Below, in pieces: positions 1 to 12,130 of a stretch of 64,000 nt of DNA. The translations under genes were made by a program, and so were the position numbers. The first letter of the stretch is position 1. Each line of letters opens with the position of its first letter. The notes under the pieces are model-generated. The model was not told the origin of the DNA, made no database searches, and saw only the letters and a list, made by a program, of their open reading frames with translations. This DNA comes from Erigeron canadensis (taxonomy: Eukaryota; Streptophyta; Magnoliopsida; Asterales; Asteraceae). The stretch lies in assembly GCF_010389155.1 (NCBI RefSeq), contig NC_057761.1, positions 16,370,501-16,434,500 of the forward strand, in the 5' to 3' direction.

Positions 1-1625
1 CATCCTACAGAACAGATCATCGGAGATCCACAAGCTGGTGTTTCTACCCGTACCACAGTCAATGAGTGTCTTGTTGCACTTTCACTGAGTAACATCGAAC
101 CCAAAACAGTCTCTGAAGCTCTTTGTGATCCAGAGTGGGTTAAAGCAATGCAAGATGAATTAGCTCAGTTTGAGAGACTGAAGGTATGGAGATTGGTTCC
201 AAATCCAAGGGAAGAAGAACCAATTCGCACCAAGTGGATTTTCAAGAACAAGAAGGATGAAAATGGAGTTGTAGTAAGGAACAAAGCTAGATTGGTTGCA
301 AAGGGTTACTGCCAACAACCTGGTGTGAATTTCGACGAAACTTTCGCTCCTGTTGCAAGAATGGAGGCCATCGTATATTCTTAGCTTATGCCGCATTCAG
401 AAACTTCACTGTGTTTCAAATGGATGTGAAGACAACATTCTTGAATGAAGAACTCAAAGAAGAAGTTTACGTGGAGCAACCTGAAGGTTTTGTTGATCCT
501 AAAATGCCAAACCATGTCTACAAGTTAGACAAGGCTCTCTATGGTTTGAAGCAGGCACCACAAGCATGGTATGATTCCTTAACTACTTTCTTACTCAAAG
601 GAGACTTTACAAAAGGCACTATTGACCCTACCCTGTTTATTCGTAAGCAAGGTAAGCATGTTTTACTTGTCCAAATATATGTTGATGACATTATTTTTGG
701 GTCAACCAGTCAAACTTTTTGCCGAAACTTTTCATCTCTAATGGTCAATCATTTTGAAATGAGCATGATTGGGGAAATGAATTACTTTTTGGGTTTACAA
801 ATCAAACAATTACCAACTGGTATTTTTATATCACAAGGTAAGTACATAAAAGATATGTTGAAAAAGTTTGATATGACTACATGTTCTTCAATTTCAACCC
901 CAATGGCTGCTCGTACAAATAGTAATGCTGATAAAAATAGGAAACCATTTGACCAAAACAGGTATAGAAGCATGATTGGTTCGTTGTTGTATCTTACAGC
1001 ATCTCGCCCAGATATAATGTTTGCAACATGTATGTGTGCTAGGTATCAAGCCGCTCTGACTGATTTACATTACCAAGCTGTGAAACGAATTTTTCGTTAT
1101 CTGAAGGGTACACCCAATCTTGGTCTCTGGTATCCAAGGGATACTGGATTCAATTTAACTGCCTATTCAGATGCAGATCATGCAGGTTGTAAGCTTGATC
1201 GCAAGAGCACATCTGGTACTTTACAATTCTTAGGGGATAAGATTGTAAGTTGGTCATCCAAGAAGCAAAATTGTGTATCACTGTCAACAGCGGAGGCTGA
1301 ATATGTGGCTGCTGCTAGTTGCTGTGCTCAAGTGTTATGGATGAAGACACAGCTTACCGATTATGGTCTGAAATATGATCGTGTCCCTATCTATTGTGAT
1401 TCACAAAGTGCCATTGCAATTGTTGTCAACTCAGTCAACCACTCCCGCTCAAAGCACATTGATGTAAGATATCATTTTCTCAAAGATCATGTTGAGAAAG
1501 GTGACATCGAACTCTACTTCGTGGGAACTGACTACCAACTCGCTGATTTGTTCACCAAATCACTGGACGAAAAGAGGTTTAATTTCTTAATCTCTAAACT
1601 TGGTATGCTAAATCTTGATCCTTGA
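1..1625 (+). pseudogene. Copia pol 3' part: reverse transcriptase and RNase H (element A)
   Basis: The reading frame is open from base 1, so the gene starts outside the window. It encodes the copia RT fingers ([21 protein letters not shown]), palm (MDVKTTFLNEEL, LYGLKQAPQAWY), the catalytic YVDD motif at about 679-690, then RNase H (SDADHAGCKLDRKSTSG, STAEAEYVAAASC, KHIDVRYHF) and a typical copia C-terminus ending at 1625. There is one break: after MEAI near 369-384 the frame is lost by what looks like a single missing base and resumes one frame over (VFQMDVK). Otherwise it is intact, which suggests a fairly young copy. Homology is certain; activity is not expected with this frameshift. Confidence 0.9.
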
Positions 1626-4409
1626 TTTACTTTACCATGGAAGGAATTCTTGATTCATTTTTCAAAAATTATAAAAAGTTGAAAAACAAAAATCAAATAC
1701 AAAAATAAAAATTTTAAAAAATAACAAAAAGATTTTCTTAATTTTCTTTTCTTCTATTTCATGGTGGCTTGCATATATTCTGTATGCAACCCGTTCTTCA
1801 TTGAACTAATTATTTTAAAATGGCTTACATATGCTATGTATGTAACCCGTGCTTAAATGATATATTTATTACTTCGTGGCTTATGCACACTCAGTGTATA
1901 ACCCTTACTTATTTGTGTTATTTATTTCATAATGGCTTGCATATACTCTGTATGCAACCCGGTTTTAAAAAGAAAAATTATTTATGTTTCAAAATTGGAA
2001 TTAATTCATGTTGTTATACATATAAATTGATATAAGATAACTCGGAATTGAACGCCTTTGTGTACTTTCAAGTGGTATTATATGAATATATGTGTAATAC
2101 AAAATGTTGATTGCAATTTTGTTGCACCTGTTTCAAAAACTCTCAATTGTTGATATGAGAAGCAAAGGATTGAACGCCTTTGTGTACTCCTGAGTTGTCT
2201 CATCTTGAACAATTGATTGAGTTCACTTTTCATAAACTTGTTTTAATTTCACACAAATCATTTTTGCTCCACCTTTTCTATGAAAATCTTTTTGAGCTAT
2301 CTTTGCATAGATTAAGGGGGAGTTTGTGATTTCAAATCTCTTTCAAACTTCAAATGTGTTGTTTAAATTTTTTTTTTCCACATTTGATGATTTTTTCCAA
2401 AACATTTGCTTCAAAGGAAGTTTGGTGTTTAGTTTGCACATGAGCGACTAGGTTTTTCTCAAAATTCTACTCCATGAATTTCATCATCGCCGATGAGTTC
2501 TAACCCGGAGTATTCACTTCTTTCATTAGAAAGTGAGGGTATTTTTGAGTGATGATGAATTCGTGCAACTAAGTTGCAGGGAGTACAGTCGAAAAGTGAG
2601 AGGTTATGGTGATAATGTTGTAAGAAAAGGGTTAAAAGAATTCATACCCTTCTCTAAAAATCTCAAATCGCCGGGTAAAACACATTTCTATCGAATGTCA
2701 TTTGTTGATATCTCGGTATTGAAGAAGCCTTCATGGACCCAGTGAAGCGATGCACATCTTTACCTAACCACTCAAGTGTTTCTTAACAAATGCTTGTTTT
2801 ATTTCTCACGGAGATTTTCTCATGTCTATTGACTCTTCATTTGGAAGACGTTAATATTGAAAAAGGGTGACACTCTGCTCCAGTCCCCGACTTCATTTGA
2901 TCACTTCGTGTCTAGAGCTCTTGTGAATTGATCATTAATTTGATCATTATTAATTCTTTAGGACACATTTGCGTCATATCTTTGTGATATACATGTTTAT
3001 CTTTGTGATATAGCCGGAACATTTGTAGTGATATCTTAATTGATATTTCACGATGATCAAATGGAAATTCTACCATTGCTAACATCATTTCCCGCTTTGA
3101 ACGTAGGTCTCATAATTGCATTTATGTAATTATTGAGTTAACAAGAAGTCTATTGTGACCTTGGATTTTTCATAAAAGTCTTTAAGGATAGTAAAACATG
3201 GTTATCGAACGCTTAGGTGACACTGACCATGGTTTACATTCTTTGAAGCAATCTTGAGGTTGGAAAGCCAAAAGACCAAACTATGTTAGAGGTTTGCTTT
3301 GTGCATTTCTCAATGATACATAGGAAATCCGATAAATGGTATACATTTCTTTCGGTCATTTCATTAATCCTTTCGATTTTTGAATGTAAACGGATCATTC
3401 TTATTCGGTTTCTTTTCTCATCACCCCAACACAGAAAACACCAACACCATAATAAAATGCTTATACCAACAACTTCAACCTTACATTTTAGTCACCCATA
3501 GGGTTATTTGGGTTGGATTAATGGTTTGGGTTAATGAGTTGTTAGTTCATATATCTTTGTGTAAACACCATTGAGCTATGGTTCTTTTGATTTCTTTTGA
3601 CATTCTTTTCAATCAATGTTTGCATAATGACATTGGTTCCCAACATTGTCATTATGAGGGGGAGAAAATAGTATGATTGATTTTTGATTGGGGAAGAAAT
3701 TAGAATGATTTTAAGGATAAGAAGATCAAGATCAATAATGAAAGGATGCTCACTCAAGATGTTACAAAAAGTTCAAAAATGCTCCAATCAAAGGCTGTGA
3801 TTACGAATGAATTGAGGAGGAGCATGATTACTTTCATAAAAGAATTTCCAAAACCTTATCGAAATGTTTACTCTCAAAAGTGTTCAAGACGATGTGACAA
3901 AGATCAAAGCTTCAAAGGACAAAAGGCTGACGATTCAAGACAAAAGAAGAAATGCTTCAAAAAGAGTCTTCATCAAATTAAAGATCTTCAAGTCATACAA
4001 CAACACTTTACCAGAAGCTACATTGCACACATCAAGGGGGAGAGTACATATTTTTGAAAATTCATTCTAAGGCTTCAAAGAAAAGATTTCAAGATTCGAA
4101 GATTAATGAATTCAAGACAAGTTTATATCTTCCGCATTTCAAAAAGACAACTCTAATCTTTGATTCAACAATCCTCAAAGAGTTAATACACACACACACT
4201 CATCATTCTCTGTTCAAAAAGAACGTTGAGAATCAACAAATGATTTAACTTCAAGAAGTCCAAGACCAAGACTGAATCAAGTTCTCCAAAGACAATGAGA
4301 AAGCTTTGAAGACTTGTTTCAACTCACAAATTGTCTTCATCACCGGGCTCATCAAATTCATTCCTACAAGACAAAACAACACGTACTTCGGATCTTACAA
4401 TATATCACT
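1626..4409 (+). other. Long non-coding spacer of element A
   Basis: About 2.8 kb between the pol stop and the 3' LTR with no convincing ORF. It holds four 56-bp tandem repeats (1764-1961), a repeated block (TTGAACGCCTTTGTGTACT at about 2048 and 2170), and polypurine-like G-runs at 2313-2321, 3656-3664 and 4033-4041 that copy the functional tract at 4410-4418. In related elements of this window the same interval carries an extra ORF, so A may have lost it or be a lineage without it. Confidence 0.7.
1764..1961 (+). repeat. Four tandem hairpin repeats, about 56-bp period
   Basis: Copies begin at 1764, 1821, 1877 and 1933. Each contains TGGCTTRCATAT, a short loop and a complementary TATGYAACCC, so each can fold as GCATA/TATGC. 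The third copy (GGCTTATGCACAC..GTGTATAACCC) is the most diverged but keeps a pairing core. Function unknown. Confidence 0.75.
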
Positions 4410-4420
4410 AAGGGGGAGAA
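4410..4420 (+). promoter_or_regulatory. Polypurine tract of element A
   Basis: AAGGGGGAGAA lies directly before the LTR start TGTTAGAAATCC. This is the expected plus-strand priming site for LTR retrotransposon DNA synthesis. Similar AAGGGGGAG motifs occur further upstream at 2313, 3656 and 4033. Confidence 0.8.
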
Positions 4421-4740
4421 TGTTAGAAATCCAAAAATAGTGATACATTGTAATTTAAGTTATGGACTTACTTGTTAAGTCATGTGTTGATGATTTCTAA
4501 AGTTAAGGGGCTAATTGTGATAATGAGCACAGTTGGTTAGTTTAGACTATAAATAGCCCTCAATTCCTTAGAAATCATAACATTGACATAACTCTTGACA
4601 CATTCTTTCATACCATTACACCTGAATAACACACACTTGATCCCAATTCTCTCTCAACACACACACAAACACCAAGAACACACACACTAACCAAACGCCA
4701 TTGTTGATGTGAATTCGAGTGATAAAATCGTGTTGTTACA
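4421..4740 (+). repeat. 3' LTR of element A
   Basis: The LTR starts TGTTAG after the polypurine tract and ends near TGTTGTTACA. It is short (about 320 bp). A TATA box, TATAAATA, lies at 4548-4555, followed by a CT- and CA-rich leader. The end was placed where homology to another copia gag starts; no second LTR copy is present to confirm it. Confidence 0.7.
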
Positions 4741-4742
4741 AT

Positions 4743-5811
4743 GTTATCCTTAAGAAGGAAAGTAATGTGTCTAAAGATTCCGATTTACTTCTACAAGGTC
4801 ACCAACAAACTGAATTAGATTTTAATCCTGATGAAGTAATATACTATACTTTGAAAGACTGTGATACAGTGTTCTATGATAAAGAAGTATCTATAACTAG
4901 GATTGAACCAAAGTCAATGATAAATAAAGTTTGGTGTGTGGAAAATAAAGGAGAATGGTTAGCTGAACAAATTCCATATAAGGATAGACATTATACACCT
5001 TTTAAACCAGCAAGAACTATGGAAGAGGCAATACAGACGCTTGATACCATAAATGAAATGAAGGAGTATGGTATACCAATCCCTGAAATAGAATATGGTC
5101 AATCTAGAAAACAACAAGCAAAGAAGTGTTATACTTGTCGTCATAGAGGTCATATAGCTATTGAATGTCCAAATAGGAAGGTCAAGAATCCTAAGAATGA
5201 CAGTCAAGTCAAAGGATGTTGGTGATATTCCTAATACTAAAGGGAAGGGTAAATTAGTTGAACAAGTAGCTTCACCACAGTTTATGAGTGCATATAGAAG
5301 AGACTATTATGAGGGGTATGCTAAAAGATATCCTGATAATAAAAATGCACAAAGTTATGTTAAGTTACTTAAATCGTTATCATATGGTGAGTCTGATGTG
5401 ATAGATCAAGGGATTAATTTCAATAGATCTTAGAGACCAAAACGACAGGGACCTTCACAGAATACTACTTATAGTAGAGGAAGTCCGAGTCGTTCTCGTA
5501 CACCTCAAAAGAGTAATTTACCTAGGAAGATGGCTCAACAAAATCGATCACCTCCTTCTAGAATTAATAGTTCGTCTAAATTCTATGATCGATTAGGGAG
5601 TCAACCTAGATTTGGTACTCATTCACCAAGGAATTCTCCTCCTAAGACTCGGTTCACTTCACCTAAGAAACAGTCTGTGACACCATCTTCTTCCAAGTCT
5701 CCATTACAGAGCGATGGATATTGGAACGAATTAATCATTAGAGATGAATTCGGAAAACCTAAACCTCAAAAGGTTTGGTTCCCTTCAGAAACTAACCATC
5801 TTATTGTTTGA
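4743..5811 (+). pseudogene. Copia gag, C-terminal two thirds (element B)
   Basis: Gag nucleocapsid region. The first visible block (YYTLKDCDTVFYDKE) aligns with the same block in minus-strand element H, so the N-terminus is missing. A CCHC zinc knuckle is intact at about 5126-5170 (C-x2-C-x4-H-x4-C within CYTCRHRGHIAIEC). After it comes an Arg/Ser/Pro-rich tail (GSPSRSRTPQKS, SPRNSPPKTR), typical of RNA-binding gag C-termini. Frame breaks: a shift near 5215, a stop at 5431-5433, and another shift near 5790 before protease. The product would bind element RNA in virus-like particles if intact. Confidence 0.85.
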
Positions 5812-7531
5812 TGTGCAGGGAGAACCAAGGAAGCCTATCAGTCTTTGGTATGTTGACAATGGATGCACTCAGCACATGACAGGGGACAAGAATGTGTTGT
5901 CCAATTATGAAGATGTAAATGGTTCTTATGTTAGTTTTGCAGGTCCCAAGGGCGGAAACATCTCGGGCCAAGGTGATGTTGTCAATGGCAAGATTACGCT
6001 GGAGAAAGTCAATTATGTGGAACAATTAGCACATAATCAATTGAGTGTTTCTCAGATTTGTGACAAGGGTAACAATGTCCATTTTACTGAGAAAGAAGCA
6101 CTTATTTTGAAACCAGGATATGTTATTCCTGAAGAATGGATCCTGCTGAAAGCTCCTAGGAAGAGAGACATCTATGGCCTTGTGTTAGGTGTTGATGATC
6201 CAAAGGAGTCTATTTGCTTTTTATCGAAAGCAAACGAATCTGAATCTTTATTATGGCATAGAAAAATGAGACATATCAATTTTTGAAAGATGAATGACAT
6301 TGTCAAACATGGTTTGGTTGACGGCGTTCCCATGAAATGGTTTGGAATGGAAGACAAATGTGTACCTTGTCTAAAAGGTAAACAGCAAAAGTCTGCACAT
6401 AAACCGAAACCAGAAAATTCTATTGCTAATCCTTTCAAGTTACTTCACATGGATTTATTTGGTCCAGTGAATGTAAGAACTATCGGTGGGATGTATTACT
6501 GTTTGGTGGTTACTGATGACTACTCGAGATTCTCATGGGTATTCTTTCTTAAATCGAAAGATGAAACTCCACAGATTTTGAAAAATATCTTTGTCGAAAC
6601 TGATAATATTTATGGAGTTCGCGTTAAGAGAATCAGGAGTGATAACGGAACTGAATTTAAGAATAATGTGAAGGATGTCTTTTGTTTGTCCAAAGGAATC
6701 CAACATCAATTCAGTGCACCATATGAACCACAACAGAATGGAGTTGCTGAAAGAAAGAATAGGACTCTAATCGAGACAGCCAGAACTATGCTTACAGATT
6801 CAGGGCTTCCTACTATGTTTTGGGGGGAGGCGGTGAATACAGCTTGTCATATTTTAAATAGGGTTACTGTAGTCAAGTGTCATAACAAGACATGCTATGA
6901 GCTTCTACATAAGAAGAAACCGAATTCACAGAATGTTAAACCATTTGGTGTACCGTGTACTTTCTTGAAATATCTACGTCAATCAAAGTTTGATCCAAAG
7001 GTTGAAGAGGGATTTTTCATGGGTTATAAACCAGGAACATCAATTCGACGGGTTTATAACAAGCAGACAGGCAAAATTGACTTGGGTACAAATGTCAAGA
7101 TTGTCAGTCATAAGCCCGCTATTCATTCTGGAACTGGCAAAAATTTCGATTACGATAGTGTGTTTAGTTCACTACACGGTCTTGCTTCTTATTCATATCC
7201 TGAGACAGTTGATGATGTGATTACTTTAAGAGATCACATGGATAATACTCCAACATCTCCGCCCACTGGAAATGTCAATACTACTCCAACCAAAGTTCAG
7301 TCTACTACTGTTGTTGACGAAAGTGGTAAGGACAAGAATAAGCCAACAGATTCAGATGATAGTGAACCCGAGAACACTACACCACTTACTCCGTCAAAAG
7401 TTTCACTGCCTGATGATGATCCTATTTCTGAAGAATCGGAAGATGATTTTAGCTCTCCTGAGTTTCAGATTAGAACAAATTTAGGAGAAAGTCTGAATGT
7501 TGATTTGGTTCCTCAATATCGAGTTAATTAG
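5744..7531 (+). pseudogene. Copia protease and integrase (element B)
   Basis: The protease segment reads LWYVDNGCTQHMTGDKNVL; family members have D-S-G-C at the active site, so Ser is replaced by Asn here. Integrase follows with the HHCC zinc-binding region (WHRKMRHINF, CVPCLKGKQ) and the D,D-35-E core: LLHMDLFGPVN, IRSDNGTEFKN, PQQNGVAERKN. The C-terminal part (FMGYKPGT) and an acidic linker follow. A TGA stop at 6284-6286 sits in the zinc-finger region and a stop at 7529-7531 precedes RT. Integrase would insert element cDNA; all three catalytic acidic residues remain visible. Confidence 0.85.
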
Positions 7532-8851
7532 GATCATCCAGTTGAAAATATTCTTGGTAATGCTACAGAACCTGTTCGAACTAGAAATCCGTTGAATAAG
7601 GAACTGACTAGTTTGTTTTGTGAAGTGAAAGACACTGGATTGATAACTGAGTGTTTATATTCTGGTTTCATTTCACAAGTAGAACCTAAGAATGTTAAGG
7701 CAGCACTTCAAGATCCATGTTGGGTTGAAGCTATGCAAGAAGAATTAGCTCAATTTCAAAAACTTGGATTTGGGAGTTAGTAGATGTGCCTAGAGGTAAA
7801 GAACCGATTGGAACTCGTTGGGTATATAAATGCAAACGAGATGACAAAGGGAGCGTTACTAGAAATAAAGCACGTTTGGTTGTTCAGGGGTTTGTACAAC
7901 GAGAAGGATATGACTATAACGAAACTTTTGCACCAGTTGCTAGGATTGAAGCTATAAGGTTATTTTTAGCCTATGCAAGTTTCAAAGGTATAAAGGTGTA
8001 TCAGTTAGACGTTAAGAGTGTCTTCTTATACGGTGAAGTCAAAGAAGAAGTGTATGTTCACCAACCACCGGGGTTTGAAGATCCGAATTATCCAAGAAGA
8101 GCATATCGATTGGATAAGGCTCTTTATGGATTGCATCAAGCACCCAGAGTGTGGTATGAAAATGAATTTGAAATGAGTGCTATGGGGGAACTTCAATTTT
8201 TCCTCGGACTGCAAGTTGATCAAAGGGAAGATGGATTCTTTATTCACCAGTCGAAGTATGTCTTTGCGCTAGATTTCAAGCTAGTCCAAAAGAGTCACAT
8301 TTGACTGTAGCAAAACGTATTCTAAGTTATCTTAAGGGAAACCAAGGGCTTGGTCTATGGTATCCTATGGGAGGAACGTTTGATTTTGTTGCATATACTG
8401 ATTCGGATTTTGGCACTTGTAACAATGACAGAAAGTCTACGACTGGAGGTTGTCAGTTTTTAGGAGGAAGATTAGTATCGTGGCGAAGCAGACATGTGTT
8501 GCTCAGTCTTCATGTGAGGCAGAGTATATGGCTGCTGGTAGCTGATATTCCCAAGTATTGTGGATTCAGCAACAATTTTGTGACTACGGTATGGATTTTC
8601 TTGATACTCCTATTAGAATAGACAATAAGTCAGCTATAGATATTACTAATAACCCTGTCATGCATAAGGTCACCAAGCATATTGATATTAGACATCATTT
8701 CTTGCGTGATTGTGCCCAAAAGAAGCTAATTCATTTGAAAAAAGTTATAACTAATGATAATTTAGCCGATTTGTATACCAAAGCATTTGATAAGACTCGA
8801 TTTGAGAAGTTAATTCTTCTCAATGGGATGAAGAATGCTGATTCATATTAA
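7532..8851 (+). pseudogene. Copia RT and RNase H with catalytic deletion (element B)
   Basis: RT fingers and first palm motifs are readable ([47 protein letters not shown]). The sequence then jumps straight to EFEMSAMGELQFFLGLQ, so roughly 50-60 residues including the YVDD catalytic loop are deleted at about 8158. A second deletion near 8260-8285 joins the start of the next block to LTVAKRILSYLKG. RNase H follows with a frameshift near 8485 and a stop near 8543, ending at 8851 (NGMKNADSY). A frameshift near 7769 precedes RT. The element cannot reverse-transcribe itself. Confidence 0.87.
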
Positions 8852-10852
8852 TTCTCTCAAAGAACTAACTTTGTAAGCTTGTGTCTGTAAATAGCTAGAA
8901 TCATAAAAATACAAAAAGAGTTCTTAGTGTCATAAAAACCATAAAAATGTGAAAAATGAGAAAATGACAAAAATATGGGAGAGATTTAAGTTGATGCTGT
9001 CAGATGATTAGACGTGAGGATACTTAGCTTTTAAGTCTGCTTAATCGTAATATAACTGCTTAGTTCAGTGATTACAATTTGGGATATATTGGTAGACACA
9101 AAGTAGCAAGGTGTCCTTAATCTGAACTTAATTTATACAATGTTCTTGTGGGAAACATATTTAGATATATGGCTAAGAATGCTTGCTTTTCAGTAATGAA
9201 TTGATATAGTCCTTAAATTTTGTGAAAGATCTAGCATTACTATAGGATTTGTTCAAAATATAGACAAAAACCTCTACAACTCATGAGCATGAAAGTTAAA
9301 TGTGATAGTGTTTATGCAAATGAAATGAATTTTAATTAAGGGGCTAATGTGGTCTTTGAGATTCGGACAAGTATGTCCTCGGGGTGTCTTTGTATACCTA
9401 GCCTACCTAAAGCTTCCAACTAGGGATAGGTTGTCAGAAAGTTCGCTACATGGGTCTCATAGAAAATCACGGATTCTTTATAAATAATGAAATGCAAAAG
9501 CAAATAAGTTAAATCACAAAGTAATTAAATTTTGTTATCTAAAAAGTGTCTCATGATTTGTTTAAGGATGTTTTTGAATATATATTGAATATTTGTTATC
9601 TTAGTGCTTGTATCGATTATGGAAGTATATCTGAATGTGGGTCACATAAGTTCGCAAACTATTCAGTGGCATATTAGGCTACTCGGGTTACATGGTGACT
9701 GTCCTTGGCTAGGATATGTCGAAAGTGTCACAACTCAAAGGAAACTAGAAGTACCGAGTGTTTAAGAGGACAAGTATACCGGTAATCGTGGTTGAGTCAC
9801 TGTTCATAACTAATAATAAGAGAATTATTCCTCACTTGTGGACTTATATAAATGCTAATCTGATCTAATCTGCAAAAACTTAGAATTTCTGGTAAATAAA
9901 TAGAGTAATTTATCTTTTATTTTAGCTATTTTTGTTATTATTTTTATTTTTGTACTAGTAAGTATCAGTTTGTGTGTCAAACTAGTTCTTATTACACGAG
10001 AGATTTGATAAGCATCTAATGATTCTGTAGGAAGTTATATGATTCTTAGTGAATTATATGAGTCTTGTTGCTTATGTTAAGTATGTTTAAAAAATGGATT
10101 TTCTAATTAATACATCAGTTGTTTAATTTAGAAAATGAAATGGATTTGAAATTGAAAAGTCAGAATATTTTTGAATGTGTTTCAAGTAAATTTTTAAAAT
10201 TTCAATTGTTTTTGGTTGATAAGTATGCTTGACAAAGATTGGACTTGACTTAGATTTTTGATCGATAGGTTAACATTTTGATTGTTTTGAATATTTATAA
10301 TTTTTTTTTGTTGATCTTGATGCATTGATGAAGTTTGTCAAGTGTGCATGTTACAGATTTCATTTTATATGTATTAAGACGGATAACAGTCTATGCACGA
10401 AATGTGCTTCAAGGATGGATAGCCTTGTATTTATTAACTTAAGACTTAGTGTGATAGATTATTTTGTGTATTATCAAGATCACAACCTAAGATGTAATGT
10501 GATAGGTTGTTGATATGATATTTTTGATGTATTTGTAATGCATTATACATTAAATATGTTTTGATGTAAGTTTGCATTTGTCGAGTTAAATATCAATGAA
10601 GAAATGATCGATTTTATGTCAAGATAATAATGTAAGATTTATTTGATACATTATTTTGATGACAAGTTAGTACGGATGATTTACGATTGCATATTCGAGT
10701 AGATACAGGTTTTTGGTAACGAGTATCTACAGGTTTATGTTTCTGGAATTTTTGTAATTTTTCCTTGTTTAGAATTCTGGAAAATTCACGAAATTTGGCT
10801 AAGGAATGAAGCTTGTGTGAATAAAAATCTGAAAATTCGAAGTCCTTCGTGC

Positions 10853-10936
10853 TGACGTCAGCGGGCATGCTGACGTCATCACGAAGCCCACGAAGTTTGT
10901 CCTTCTGCCCGGCCCATGAGGATTCGAATATAAATA
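10853..10936 (+). promoter_or_regulatory. TATA box with upstream TGACGTCA sites (ORF2 of element B)
   Basis: Two TGACGTCA cores (10853-10860, 10871-10878) with CGTG/CACG flanks sit 50-75 bp upstream of TATAAATA at 10929-10936. TGACGTCA is a classic plant bZIP (TGA-factor) target. The position would drive transcription toward the ORF at 11609. Confidence 0.5.
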
Positions 10937-11470
10937 CGGGTTTTAATCTTTCATTAGTTTACCCTAATCTTAAATTAACCCTAATTAATCACACAAATTA
11001 CTCTCCTTCGTGCCACTATTCATCCGCCCCCCTATTTCACGATATATGATCGATTATTGATGTTTTGACTATAAGAATTAACGATTACAAGTCGTTTTGA
11101 GGCTCGATTTTCGAAATTTCCTTCGCGTGAACAGTAACTCTGACGAACCAATAATTAGATCTTCAATTTTTTATGTTTTGGACTTAAATTGGACTTAAAA
11201 TTAGATTAATTGATGTTTATACATGTTAAATCTAACAAAAATTTAAGTAAACAAGTGTCAAATCAAGATTAATTGAAGAAATTTGTGTTTCAATCACTAT
11301 TCATATGAAGAACACGAACCACTTTGTGTTCATCGAATTTGTTTCGATAATTCGTTTCTGGGTATACCACGAATCAAAACAAGTCCAAGATGATATAAAA
11401 GATTGAATTTGATCGATTAGTTTATCATATGGAGATGTTTTGTTCTTCGTATTTTGGGTTCGCATGAAGG

Positions 11471-11492
11471 TTCGTGATGACGTCATCACGAA
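11471..11492. repeat. 22-bp perfect palindrome centred on TGACGTCA
   Basis: The half-site TTCGTGATGAC is followed directly by its reverse complement. The same design (CGTG arms around TGACGTCA) recurs in the LTR of element Y at 37263-37286. It lies about 120 bp before the ORF2 start. Confidence 0.85.
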
Positions 11493-11608
11493 GAGGCTTT
11501 GCCTCATGCTGACGTCACCACGAAGCAGATCGTGTAACTTAGAAAAATTTTGTAATTTTTAATTCTAACTTTTCGTTTTCTTGTTGTTTTGTCTGTTTTT
11601 GTGTAGGT

Positions 11609-12130
11609 ATGGCAGGACAAGGTGCTTGCGTGTTTGTCAAGGAACATAATGCTGCAATTCACGGTGTCCTTCAGTATTTAGCACGCTCTCGTATTCGTTT
11701 TGCTTTGACCGAGAATCCTCCGCTGGTCATAAGTCTTATTACTGAATTTTGGAACTCAGCCAGGTTGGTGCAAGTTGGTGATCATACTATGATTCGCACT
11801 ACTGTTGCTGGACGTAACATTCAGTTTACTGCTTGAGACTTAAGGACTATTTTGGACTTAGGAACTGATGATATGGAGCAAGGTCCTGTTGAGTTTGAAG
11901 AAAGCTTTTGTGACGGTGCTCTCAGGCGTATGGGATATGTTGGTGATATTACTCATCCTTATCGCAAGAATCGTCTTCTAGGCAAATGGAGATTACTTGC
12001 CTATTACTTATTGAGGTCCCTTAGTCATCAGAGTGCAGGTTATGATCAGTTGAATATTTTTATTGCTTCTCAGATGGTTGCTCTTGTGCTGAACAAGCCC
12101 TACAGCTTTTCTCAGTACATATATGATATG
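11609..12130 (+). pseudogene. Extra 3' ORF (ORF2) of element B, N-terminal part
   Basis: The ATG follows a splice-acceptor-like tract. The protein contains RIRFALTENPP, ITEFWNSARLVQ, TTVAGRNIQFTA and later RRMGYVGD and YDQLNIFIASQMVALVL. These align in order with ORF2 of elements X2 (41351 onward) and Z (minus strand, from 36395). A TGA at 11834-11836 interrupts the frame once; the same frame continues afterward. After SQYIYDM at about 12130 the frame runs into an LTR fragment, so the C-terminus is gone. From memory such ORFs are common in Asteraceae copia elements and are often annotated as hypothetical or longin-like; I assign no function. Confidence 0.6.

Larger units (their letters stand above)
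1..4740 (+). mobile_element. Copia element A, 3' half
   Basis: This is the 3' portion of a Ty1/copia LTR retrotransposon whose 5' part lies left of the window. In order it shows reverse transcriptase and RNase H, an unusually long non-coding spacer of about 2.8 kb, a polypurine tract and a 3' LTR starting TGTTAG. The long spacer with several polypurine-like motifs resembles Sirevirus-type copia elements (family knowledge). The base after the LTR is the middle of another copia gag (element B), so A is probably nested in B, with B's 5' part further left. The 5' LTR is not visible, so age cannot be judged. Confidence 0.85.
8852..11608 (+). other. Spacer and apparent ORF2 promoter/leader of element B
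   Basis: No credible ORF. A polypurine-like AATTAAGGGGCTAA lies at about 9334-9347, followed by TGTGG, so an LTR-like start there is possible but unproven. A TATA box, TATAAATA, is at 10929-10936. TGACGTCA cores occur just upstream (10853-10860, 10871-10878) and again at 11478-11485 and 11510-11517. A pyrimidine-rich tract ending TTTTTGTGTAG at about 11606 looks like a 3' splice site immediately before the ORF2 start, suggesting a leader intron. This is inference from sequence pattern only. Confidence 0.5.
4741..12130 (+). mobile_element. Copia element B (gag-pol-ORF2, truncated at both ends)
   Basis: The order is gag, protease, integrase, reverse transcriptase, RNase H, a 2.8-kb spacer and an extra ORF. 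The 5' LTR and gag N-terminus are missing because element A sits at 4740/4741. The 3' side ends where an unrelated copia LTR fragment begins at 12131, so B's own 3' LTR is also lost. It is heavily decayed: several frameshifts and stops, and two deletions inside the RT. The layout, with an additional ORF 3' of pol, matches Sirevirus-type copia elements. Confidence 0.8.

Noticed and set aside
1820..2035. 71-residue frame downstream of element A pol
   Set aside because: It translates the 56-bp hairpin repeats; no homology to a known product was recognised.
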